Positions 1-10,200 of a stretch of 23,453 bases of DNA are shown here, piece by piece (within the stretch, counting starts at the first letter, position 1; the number at the start of each line of letters is the position of its first letter). Source of the DNA: Botryococcus braunii. Its lineage: Eukaryota; Chlorophyta; Trebouxiophyceae. Both the position numbers and the translations under genes were made by a program. The notes below the pieces were generated by a model that saw only the letters and a list, made by a program, of their open reading frames with translations, searched no databases and had not been told where the DNA came from. The stretch spans positions 60,001 to 83,453 of the forward strand of contig MVGU01001549.1 of assembly GCA_002005505.1 (NCBI GenBank), read 5' to 3'.

Positions 1-379
1 TACCACACGAAAATACAGCATGCAAAATTGCATTTTAGCCCAAAGTGACCCCCGAACCTTGTACGGAGTACATTGGCTTACCTGAAAACTCACACGCCCT
101 GACCGTCCCTCTTCAAATACACGGCCTTGTGCCTTGCTTTCTAATCAAATTTAATTTGGAAAGGGAATTTTCTTTGTTAGAATTTCAGGCGTGACGACTC
201 TGGACCACTGCCGAGTCGCCCGCTTGCCCACCTTAGAAAATTTGCCCAAGTGCGAAAGAGAGAGTCGGTTCATCGTACTCTTGGCAGTACATACCACGTC
301 AGCACTAGAGCTACACATGGCTGTGTCTCGCTTCCCTAGGCACGTGCGGCTACCTTAGGCAATTTCGCCCTGTATATTC

Positions 380-408
380 GACCGCCACTTATTTTTTCGG
401 GGGAGTGA
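380..408 (+). repeat. 29-bp inverted repeat, right-type arm (U1)
   Basis: Its reverse complement begins TCACTCCCCCGAAAAAATAA and matches the arm at 1896-1924 at 28 of 29 positions. Equivalent right-type arms lie at 2621-2649, 17116-17144 and 19858-19886. Confidence 0.85.
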
Positions 409-444
409 GTGCCTTAATCCCCCTGGTACAATAATAGGTCATGT

Positions 445-562
445 CACGTGAGTGTCACGTGGGTTTCCTGATAGGCCCCAAATGACCCAGGGGTGGCGTC
501 CCCCACTCATGTGGGGAAGGGGTACACAACACCTAGCACATGTGACACTCATTAAATATAAG
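445..562 (+). promoter_or_regulatory. Promoter-like block: two G-boxes and a TATA-like box (U1)
   Basis: Perfect CACGTG G-boxes lie at 445-450 and 456-461, their starts 11 bp apart (about one helical turn), and a TATA-like TTAAATATAAG lies at 552-562. A further CACGTG is at 341-346. G-boxes are known plant bZIP/bHLH binding sites. The first ATG after the TATA (591) opens only 12 codons, so any transcript would probably be noncoding. Activity is inferred. Confidence 0.4.
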
Positions 563-1024
563 TGCGCTCCATTTCTCGTCATAGCAGCACATGGCTTCCC
601 TTCGTTTGGGACTTGGCATACATAATTGAAACGTCATTTCAATTAGATTATGTAAGAACGTGCCAGAGTTTGGTTAGCACCATGTTGACGAATGGAGAGC
701 AATAAAAATACCATGGTATATGGAATCTAACAAGCCACGGCTTGCATTACACACACGACCATGATTTTAGACATGGTCGGATGGCTCAAGAAACGTTTGA
801 AAGTAAAACATATGGGCCTACGCTCTCAATTAGTAACGATTTGTGTGACTCAAAATGCTTCATGGCATTGTCATTCTTCCGGCCAACCTGGATTGAAGGA
901 TAGCCTAGCTTTTGCCATGGCGGACACGTGTGACATAGCCGTTACCAACACGAGGAGCGGCGTGCTAGTTTCTATTAGATGGTTGCAAAGTAACGAGAGG
1001 ATGATGAGGATGATGTGTGTGTGG

Positions 1025-1143
<119 letters not shown>

Positions 1144-1895
1144 TAATGACATGCTGGAGCGAGAGTGACATCTGGAAATGCCAATAAGAAACAATAGATT
1201 CCTTGCACTTTATCTGCTTGAGTTCATTCGTGTTTGTAGTGGGCATGTGCACATACACATCCACATCTTCATTGGACAGACACCTCCCAAATTTGGACGT
1301 ACCCATATACTTGAAAGGGCTCTTTAGTATCCAAGACGAACGTAGGTGAACCCTATAAGTTTTAAGAGCTTCATGTTTATTTTTTTGCTACCACTGGATC
1401 ATCATCAGATCTACACCATGTGGCATATATCTGGACGTTTTAGCCAGCAGATGGTTGCGGTATCAAGCAAATGGGTCTAAACACCGTAGTTTAAAAAGTT
1501 CTGGACCGTTGTTTGAATGCTACATTTGTCTATCCGCCACTTATCAAACCCGTTGGTCCAATCACGTAGGACAAAGTCTTGAAAGTAGCCAAATATCGAA
1601 TTGCACACGAATCAATCCTTCAAAAAATCTTTTAATTTGCCAGAATGTCTTATTTCACAGCATTTCCGGTGACGGAAGTGCAAGACAAGGGTGTCGCACT
1701 TCGAAAGACCATCGGCCAGATCCCGGCAGCAACCCACGAAGCAGTTTTTTAAAATTTACCCAACATTTTCATTGTATTTACCTTAAAGACGTAAGTTATC
1801 ATTATAGCTGAAGTTTTGCGGCCCAGTGCTTAATGCATTCGCGACACGGCAGCAGATTTCCGGCGAGTGAGTTAGGAAGAAAACACAAACTCGCA

Positions 1896-1924
1896 TCACT
1901 CCCCCGAAAAAATTAGTGGCGGTC
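1896..1924 (-). repeat. 29-bp inverted repeat, left-type arm (U1)
   Basis: It begins TCACTCCCCCGAAAAAATTA and pairs with the right-type arms with one mismatch. Other left-type arms lie at 16393-16419 and 19132-19160. It is always preceded by CTCGCA. Confidence 0.85.
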
Positions 1925-2649
1925 ACTTTGAGAAGTTGTTGCTACATATAGATAGGGGCTCTGCATACAAGCGTGCCATTAAACGGTCCCTTTGTGAGTT
2001 GTTGTTAGCGCATGGGGCTAGCAAGCCATGACTCTAAATAGATTGCAAGCAATCCCCAAATTCTTGACAAGGCCCAGAATTTCTGTTTCCTCAAGTTTTG
2101 TCCCCTTCGGCCCTTGCGTTTAAAGCCTCACAAGGTTTCCCCTTAGACCTTGCTCGCGGGTCCGGGCCCACACACACCTCTGTTAAGGGCCAATCCTTTG
2201 GATAGTGGCACCCAAAGCCATGCTGGGCTCCTTCCTCTTCATACCACACGAAAATACAGCATGCAAAATTGCATTTTAGCCCAAAGTGACCCCCGAACCT
2301 TGTACGGAGTACATTGGCTTACCTGAAAACTCACACGCCCTGACCGTCCCTCTTCAAATACACGGCCTTGTGCCTTGCTTTCTAATCAAATTTAATTTGG
2401 AAAGGGAATTTTCTTTGTTAGAATTTCAGGCGTGACGACTCTGGACCACTGCCGAGTCGCCCGCTTGCCCACCTTAGAAAATTTGCCCAAGTGCGAAAGA
2501 GAGAGTCGGTTCATCGTACTCTTGGCAGTACATACCACGTCAGCACTAGAGCTACACATGGCTGTGTCTCGCTTCCCTAGGCACGTGCGGCTACCTTAGG
2601 CAATTTCGCCCTGTATATTCGACCGCCACTTATTTTTTCGGGGGAGTGA
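1896..2649. mobile_element. Candidate TIR-bounded element E, copy 1 (754 bp)
   Basis: The segment lies between a left-type and a right-type 29-bp arm, both with outer sequence TCACTCCCCCG. It has no transposase frame, so if it is a transposon it is nonautonomous. No convincing target duplication flanks it inside the array. Support comes from the array ending exactly at the outer tip of such an arm at 19886. The alternative is that the unit merely contains two opposed repeats. Confidence 0.45.
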
Positions 2650-3097
2650 GTGCCTTAATCCCCCTGGTACAATAATAGGTCATGTCACGTGAGTGTCACG
2701 TGGGTTTCCTGATAGGCCCCAAATGACCCAGGGGTGGCGTCCCCCACTCATGTGGGGAAGGGGTACACAACACCTAGCACATGTGACACTCATTAAATAT
2801 AAGTGCGCTCCATTTCTCGTCATAGCAGCACATGGCTTCCCTTCGTTTGGGACTTGGCATACATAATTGAAACGTCATTTCAATTAGATTATGTAAGAAC
2901 GTGCCAGAGTTTGGTTAGCACCATGTTGACGAATGGAGAGCAATAAAAATACCATGGTATATGGAATCTAACAAGCCACGGCTTGCATTACACACACGAC
3001 CATGATTTTAGACATGGTCGGATGGCTCAAGAAACGTTTGAAAGTAAAACATATGGGCCTACGCTCTCAATTAGTAACGATTTGTGTGACTCAAAAT
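2242..3097. repeat. Tandem array unit U2, left part
   Basis: This matches U1 1-855 and is interrupted after the AAAAT target duplication by the LARD element. The unit resumes at 15339; the two parts together give about 2254 bp, the size of U1 apart from a different GA-tract length. Confidence 0.9.
2686..2803 (+). promoter_or_regulatory. Promoter-like block (U2)
   Basis: Identical copy of the 445-562 block: G-boxes at 2686-2691 and 2697-2702, TATA-like box at 2793-2803. It sits about 300 bp upstream of the LARD left LTR. Confidence 0.4.
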
Positions 3098-3870
3098 TGT
3101 CGTAAATCGTGAGTACCCCCATCCACCTTTATGGATGGAAGGCTACATTTATGATGTGCATTTGTGAAGTGACGTGACGGGTATGGACCAAATGTGGTCA
3201 AATGTCACTCACTAGACGATACTTTAGGGTAATAATGCAATAGTGGCTACTCTCGAGAGTGCTTGAACCGTTTAAGGTTGGGCATGGACAGCTTCGAGTT
3301 GATTGCTGAACTATGGACAATTTAAGTCCTTGACATAGGTTCCTTGGAGGCTGACATCGTGACTAATGTTGCTCAAATGGAGCACAATTGCATAGTCTAT
3401 TGCTGAAGTCAATGTTGGTTTTCTAGAGATCTCCTAATAAATTGGAACCTAGGTATCCTTGAAGGATGTAGCGTTTACGGATCGGTTCCCATGGTACCTC
3501 GATCTGATAGTACCTTAGAATAAAAGCCTTGGGCTGAATCCGAGATTTAGATCGTCGAATGCTTACGAATAACGGGTATGGTTACTGATCCGAGCAGTAG
3601 TTTCGGAGTAGTCATTACTTAGAAACATAAGTAGTTTCCTTATAGCTAGTCCATGCGGCTGCCTATATAAACTGGCCATCTAGGATAGAAGCCTTAGACA
3701 TGTGATAAGTCTCCGGTTATGGTGTGCTGCACTTCTCGTGCTAGCAGTGATGGTCGTGATAATGGCAGTTATGAGTAACACATGTATGGACTGCAGGTTC
3801 TATCTCCCTTGCACATTTTTGTGCATTTGGACCCACTCTCCGCTGACTTCCGGTATCATGTTTTATGACA
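3098..3870 (+). repeat. LARD left (5') LTR, 773 bp
   Basis: It starts TG and ends CA. A TATA box, TATATAA, is at 3664-3670, which places transcription start near 3695. It carries one copy (3696-3798) of a 103-bp segment that is duplicated in the right LTR. Confidence 0.93.
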
Positions 3871-3888
3871 TGGTATCGGCGAGGTTCG
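3871..3888 (+). promoter_or_regulatory. LARD primer-binding site, initiator-Met-like
   Basis: TGGTATCGGCGAGG starts directly after the LTR. The first seven bases equal the usual plant initiator-Met PBS (TGGTATC), after which it diverges (GGCGAGG instead of AGAGCC). Confidence 0.75.
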
Positions 3889-6407
3889 ACTCCAGGTGGA
3901 GCAGGATCGACAAGAGCGACTTATGCAACCAACCACCGCTTCTGCATAATACTATGTGCTTGAGATGCATATGCATAGATGCTTGATAATACTTGGTCGT
4001 GTTGCTTTTCGATTTATTTTGCTAATGAATCCATACGTTTGGTGCCGTCTCAAGTTCGAGACACACACGCATGAATAATTGATCGGAGCAACTCGTGAAC
4101 ATGATTGTGAGGGGATAATCATGAAGCTTTGACTGACAGCTTTGAGGTCAATGTGGTTCAGGTGCTTGGCACACATGGATCAGTGGGCAGAGGTGTCCCA
4201 CTTGAACTGCCAGTGGTGGTTCATCCATGAATGGGGCGTTAAGGAGGTGTACCCCTTTGGGTGATGTCATGCATTGCTGTTCAAGTGTGTGCAAGTCCCA
4301 TGTTAACTGAAGGCATTGCTGTTTTGCATGGTGCTTGGTGGCTCATCCTGAAATGAGGAGTTTATGAAGGTGTACCTCTAGGATGATGTCAAGCATGTAC
4401 TTTCCTGTTTGAGCATTGCTTGGTAAGCATGCTCAAATTTCATGATATGCGTTGCTTGGTAGAAGCAAGCTTTTAAACTCTTTCAAGTTAGTGTGTTGGC
4501 TCATCCTAAAATTGGGGAGTTTAGGAGGTGTACCCCATAGGGATGTTGTCATGCACTAGTCTCTCTTGTTTTTGGGCATCGCTCGTTGACTATGCTCAAG
4601 TGCCATGTTTACTCAAAGCATTGTTGCTTCAATTTAAAAACTTGGCAGCTCACTTAAACTCTAAAGTTTGTGTTTGGCTCATTCATGAATGGGGAGTTTA
4701 GGAGGTGTACCCCTTTGAATGTTGCCATGCACTCGCTTTTGGGATTGGACTGTACCCTACTTCTTGTATTGAATGGGGTGTGCAGATGTCCTTGGTCTTT
4801 GTACAAGTAATGCTTTGGGGAGGGGCTTGTGCATGTAGCATGCATGGTGGATTTCGATGTCCACATACATGCTTGAACTCAACATTGGTACATGTTGAGT
4901 TGTCTTGTTTGTTATCAAATGTTGAAAGAGCAACATGATGCAACACCACACAATTGATTTCAGGTGCAAATCATGTGATCCATGAATATGGGGTTGTGCA
5001 TTTGTTTGAACACTGAGGATGGGCTATTGGAGCATGTAGTTCCCACAAGGGTTGCAGGTTCTTCTGATATGGCTAGTAGGTTGACCCCGTCAAGGGCTTG
5101 TATGCCATTTTTCCAACACAACTGAGGGGGGAACTGCTGCCAAGACGCTTGAGGGCTGGAAACCCAAGATCGGTGCGGGCAGAGGACCCAAATAAGCCTG
5201 AGGGTGGCCCAACACAGCTGAGGGGAGTTCTGACCCCAAAAACAGTTTGAGGATGGGTGGTCAAGGCTATGTAAGCAATAGGAGAAACCACGAAAACCAA
5301 AGGGACTACCTGAACACTTTAATAGCTGTGTGCATGCAGTCATTGGATGACTGGTGCATTTGACAAGTTGTCAATTTCCTTGATTGGTAAGTTACCAGTA
5401 GTGGTGCTCATACTTAGAATGCTTCCCACATGTCATGATGTGTGTGGGTGTGTGTATTCATGGTTGCTTGGGCTTTGTAAGCTGGGTACTTTCACTGTTG
5501 GGCAATGACGGGAGAATAATTGATTGACTTCCTGCTCCTGGTAGGAGCCTTGTGTGGTGCATTCTGCCTTGCAGTGTGCATAAGATCCATTGGGCAAGGG
5601 GAGGACCACTTCTGATGGATGGCTGGTTACTCCTCTGCTGCCCAAAACATGTCACAAACGTAAGAAAACCTAAACTGTGTTTAGAGCTTCAATCCAGGGG
5701 AGGGCCATTGATCTGCAGTGGCTGGATACTCTCTGGGAAGAGACAAACAGACTTAAAGGCTAATGCTTAGTTCAGGAGTTGCTGCCCATAGATAAGGGCT
5801 GTAATCTTTCTGAAAGGTGTTTAATTATATTTTTCAAAGTTTGGCCAAGCTATGTCAGTTTCTGGTATAACTGGAAGTAGCTGTGGCTGCTTCAGTGTTT
5901 GCAGACGTCGATACGTCTTTGCGCCAAAGGCGCGTTTGATACAGGAATCACTTTGAAAGTGATCTTCTTATAAGGCATTGTATTTGAGGTACTTTTAAAT
6001 CATGTTTAGGATATTCTGTGTCACCTGACTGTTGTTCCCTGGTTTTGGGAGACACAGGAAGGCTCTGCAGACCTCACAGACATAAAAACGTGCAAGTTCT
6101 AGATCTGACACGTTTGTGATATATTCCGCGTCGATGTCTGGCATTGTCGTTCGAACTCGAATGGCTCGAGTCGTAGGCGCACGTTTTGTCTCCGTGTCGA
6201 TTCTTCAATTTGTTGACCGAGGTACAGTCCGGAGTCCGGACGGTTTGTGTTTCGAATCTTCTGGTGGTTTAACCTTAAGATGTATGTTAGCCATAGTTGT
6301 TGGCTAAGACCTTGCTTAGGATCACTTGAGCTTTGATCCTTGAGCACTGAGTTCACTGTCTTGTGAGACGTACCTCTTCCTAAGGTTTGAGGGGAGGCAT
6401 GTGGATG
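3889..6407 (+). other. LARD internal region, left part, noncoding
   Basis: No protein family is recognisable on either strand. It contains a block of imperfect repeats (4218-4738), a stretch with recurring AACACA-CTGAGGGG motifs (about 5114-5230), small inverted repeats such as GCGCCAAAGGCGC (near 5930) and ATCACTTTGAAAGTGAT (near 5946), and a CpG-rich stretch (about 6100-6260) unlike its AT-richer surroundings. Short open frames are not supported by any motif. Confidence 0.7.
4218..4738 (+). repeat. Four imperfect direct repeats in the LARD interior
   Basis: A core of the form GGCTCATCC…GGGGAGTTTAGGAGGTGTACCCC…GATGTCATGC begins near 4218, 4340, 4498 and 4676. Spacing grows from about 122 to 158 to 178 bp, so the copies have gained sequence between the conserved cores. 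Confidence 0.8.
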
Positions 6408-6412
6408 CACAT

Positions 6413-6615
6413 TATAACAGCTGGAAGAGAAGGAGGGCTTACGGACACGGAAAGGGCATTCCATTCATTACATTACTTCATTGTATTTCGCTCGTCTCAG
6501 CCGTCAAAGGCAACCGTCTGGTATAACGCCCTGTAACGAGCTACCGAACCTCCAACCGTACTGCGCTTTCGATTGTACCGCTGCTACTCGGGACTTGTCC
6601 TCGAGCGCGGTTACA
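6413..6615 (-). repeat. Chromovirus 3' LTR, 203 bp
   Basis: Identical as read to 13383-13585 and preceded, in element orientation, by the polypurine tract. Confidence 0.93.
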
Positions 6616-6628
6616 TCTCCCCCCACCT
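6616..6628 (-). promoter_or_regulatory. Chromovirus polypurine tract
   Basis: Minus-strand AGGTGGGGGGAGA directly abuts the TGTAACC start of the 3' LTR. Confidence 0.85.
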
Positions 6629-7215
6629 CAAGTATCTGGCCGTCCTCGGACAGACCATGCAATGACCAATAAACAGCAACATGCAAAATATCATATGCAC
6701 TACACAATGGTCCCTGTGGTACCGCGAGGGCCCGTGTGGGTGACCACGTGAGTTATCCTGATCCTGAGTAGCGACCAACTACTCCGCCTACATGAAATAG
6801 CAGTGAGGTGGCCAGCCTCCCAACTATCCAACTAGACGTGGTTCAGGGGACGAGGGCCCGTCTCGTCAGGACTGCTCCCATAAGCTGTAAGTCCTTCTAG
6901 CAACTACCACCAGCTGCGTTGGGGAATCGCGTGTAAGTGAGGAGCTAAAGGATCCGTCGTCCTATGCCATTCACCCGTCGGCTGATGAGACCCTCCAGTG
7001 GACCGGTGCTCATCGACGCAGGGCTGCAGTCCCTGTACGACGCTGCCATTAATGCAAGTTCTGGCACTTGCTCAGGACGACCCAGCTTCTGTGCCAATTC
7101 AAGTATCTACTATCGGTAGCACGTACCGTGAGCGTTCACGTACATAATTGATGTGGCTTAGGCTTCCCCCCCCCCGCCTCAAGAGGATGGCCTGCCTGGG
7201 AGGTGGGTATCTAGG
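6629..7215 (-). other. Chromovirus 3' untranslated region
   Basis: About 590 bp lie between the polyprotein stop and the polypurine tract with no recognisable coding. At 6711-6745 it contains a copy of the CCCTGTGGTA / CCCGTGTGGGTG motif pair otherwise seen in the coding minisatellite at 8918-9054. A run of about ten C lies near 7168. Confidence 0.75.
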
Positions 7216-10200
7216 TCACTTCAACCCATTCCTCTCCTTGTAAGCTGATAGCATGGCACGGGTCTCCGCGTTATGCGCAAAGTTGGATACGGGCTCCCAT
7301 GAATTATCACTTGATGGGTATCCAGCCCACTTAACAAGATACAAGTATGTGGCTTTGCCCTTGCGCTTTGGATCATCGTGGTGTTTCTTCTTATTCACGT
7401 GGTGAGCTTTCACCTTGTGCCCGACGATGTCCTCAACTGCATAATACATATCACCATCAATGACTGGGGGTAACGGAGGTGGTTGAGGCATCATTGTGCC
7501 CACTTGTGTCGGTTGCTTATACGGCTTGAGCAAGCTTACATGGAACACATTGTGCCAGCGGATTCCTTGTGGGAGTTCCAACTTATAGGCAACATCACCC
7601 ACCCGCGACAGCACCTTGAATGGACCAACGAACTTTGGCAGAAATTTAGTGCTTAGCACACTTCTGCGACCGGCATTTCTTGTGGACAAGAGAACTTGGT
7701 CTCCTTCCTGGTACACGACTTCGCGTCTGTGTTTATCATAATGCTTCTTTTGACGCTGTTGTGCCTCTTCAATATTGCCACGGGCTTGAACCCACAACTT
7801 TTCACGATCATGTGCCGCTTGCAAGCACGCTTGGGCTGCCCTGGTTTGGTCTTGAATACGTCGGCGCACGTCCGTTGCTTCTTGGACTTTAAACACATGT
7901 GCCCGCGTGTTAGGAATCACTTTGGGTAGGAACGCTTCCAGCCCCTCAACAGCATTGGGGTGGCGACCCAAATTCAGAAAGAATGGAGAGGTCCTTATGC
8001 TCTCCTGATATGCGTTATTGATCGCAAATTCAGCACTAGGGAGGTACTTGACCCAATCATCTCCCTGTGGATTGACATAGTTACGGAGGTAGTCCTCCAA
8101 AATGCGATTCATTCTCTCGGTCTGGCCGTCTGACTGAGGATGATAAGCTGACGTGAAACATTGCTTGATATTAAGGCCAGAACACCATTCACGAAAGAAA
8201 TTGCCAGTGAACCTTGGATCACGATCCGTAATGAGCTGAGCAGGCTTGCCGTACACGGCGAACACCTTACTGTACAGCATCTCAGCAATGGCGGTTGATC
8301 CAACCGTCTTGCGACAAGAAAGAAACTTTGCCATCTTGGTGAGCTTGTCAACAATGACTAAGATAGAATCATCACCAGTGGTCTTGTCTACTGGTAGATC
8401 AACAATCAAATCCATTGAGATTGTATCAAAAGGCTGATCTGGTGGAGCAATAGGTTGCAAGGATCCGGCTGGTGCCTGATTTGAGGACTTGTTCCTCTGG
8501 CAAAATTCACAAGTATCAATGAACTTCTTCACTTGCGTGTACAATCCATGCCAATGGAAATGTCTTTCAATGAGATCCTTTGTCTTTGCCAAACCTCCAT
8601 GTCCTCTGCATGGCGGGCTATGATAATGTGAAATGATCAACGTGCGCAAGTCGACATCGTGCGGTACCGAGATTACAAGCAACTCACCGCGTTGGATGTA
8701 CCAAATGCCATCTTGTTGTACCATCTTGCTGACATTTTCGGGATTAGAATAGAATGAGTCGGCTGCGTACGCTTCTCGAAGGCGAGACAAGAAGTCATTG
8801 GCAATAGACGGTCCCGTAGGAATCCGTATGGGGTCAAAAATTGAATCACGTGGTCTAGCCACAACTTTTTGTTTCTTGTTAACATGCGTAGACTCGCACC
8901 CCGAACTACCAAGGTGGGTCCCCTGTGGTAGAACCCGACCTCCCGTGTGGGTGGACTGAGTCCCCTGTGGTAAGGCCTGGTTCCCCGTGTGGGTGGACAC
9001 CGCTCCCTCAACCGCGCTCCCCTGTGGTAGGGAAGAGTCCCCCCGTGTGGGTGGAGCGGGTTGGGAGAACCCTGTCGTCCGAGAACGAGTCGTTACTGCT
9101 GCAATTTCAATGCCAACATGCATGGCTCGCAATAGCGCTGGTGACCGACTTAAAGGATCCGCAACGTTCGTGCGTCCCGGCTCGTATTTCCATTCCAGAT
9201 GGAATCTTGAAAGAAACTCATACCAGCGGACTTGTCTTCTTGACAACACTTGCTTGTCCTGAAAGAATGTATTCGGATTGTGGTCTGTGATGATAGTAAC
9301 CTTCTCAGCACCTTCGAGGTACGGGCGCCAAACTTCCAGATTATAGACCACTGCTCGTAGTTCTTGTTCAGTCACACCATAGTTTCTCTCTGCAGGCGTG
9401 AACTTCTTGCTATTGTAAGCAATGGGGCGGCCATCTTGAACCAATACGCCACCCATGCCAAATCCACTTGCATCACTTATAACTGTGAACGGCTTATCAA
9501 AATCTGGTGCCTTGAGCACTGGTGCCGTTGTGATTGCATGTTTCATGCCACTGAAAGATACCTCATGGTCTGGTGTCCACTTGAAAGGTACCTTGGGTTT
9601 GGTGAGACTATTAACGGGTGCAGCTATCCGTGCGAACCCTTGAACAAACTTCTTGCAAAAGTTGGTTAATCCCATGAATTGCCGTACATCATGTACATCA
9701 GTTGGTGTGGGCCAATTACGGACGGCCTCGATCTTTGAATCATCAATCTTGATACCATGCGGGCCGACAAGGTGCCCAAGGAACAGTGTCCATTCCTTCA
9801 GCCACGAGCATTTCTTCATCTTTGCATATAATTGATGCTCTCGTAACTTCTCGAGCACAAGTCTGATTTGCTTCATGTGCTCCTCCAACGTCTTGGAGTA
9901 AATTAGGATATCGTCCATATATACTAACAGAAACTTTCCCACGTATTCCTCAAAGATCTTATTCATGACGGTTTGAAATGTGGGGGGGGCATTAGTGAGC
10001 CCAAACGCCAAAACTTTGAAATTGTATTGACCAAATGGTGTACGAAATCCCGTCTTGGGAACATCCTCTTCATTGATGCGAATCTGATGATATCCCGAAT
10101 GAAGATCAAGAGATGAAAAGAAATTTGCATTTCCTAGCATATCTAGTGTATCATCGATGCGAGGCAATGGTGCTCTATGCTTTACAGTCACCTTATTCAA

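Noticed and set aside
6099..6307. Possible coding in the CpG-rich stretch of the LARD interior
   Set aside because: The frames are short on both strands and have no recognisable motif.
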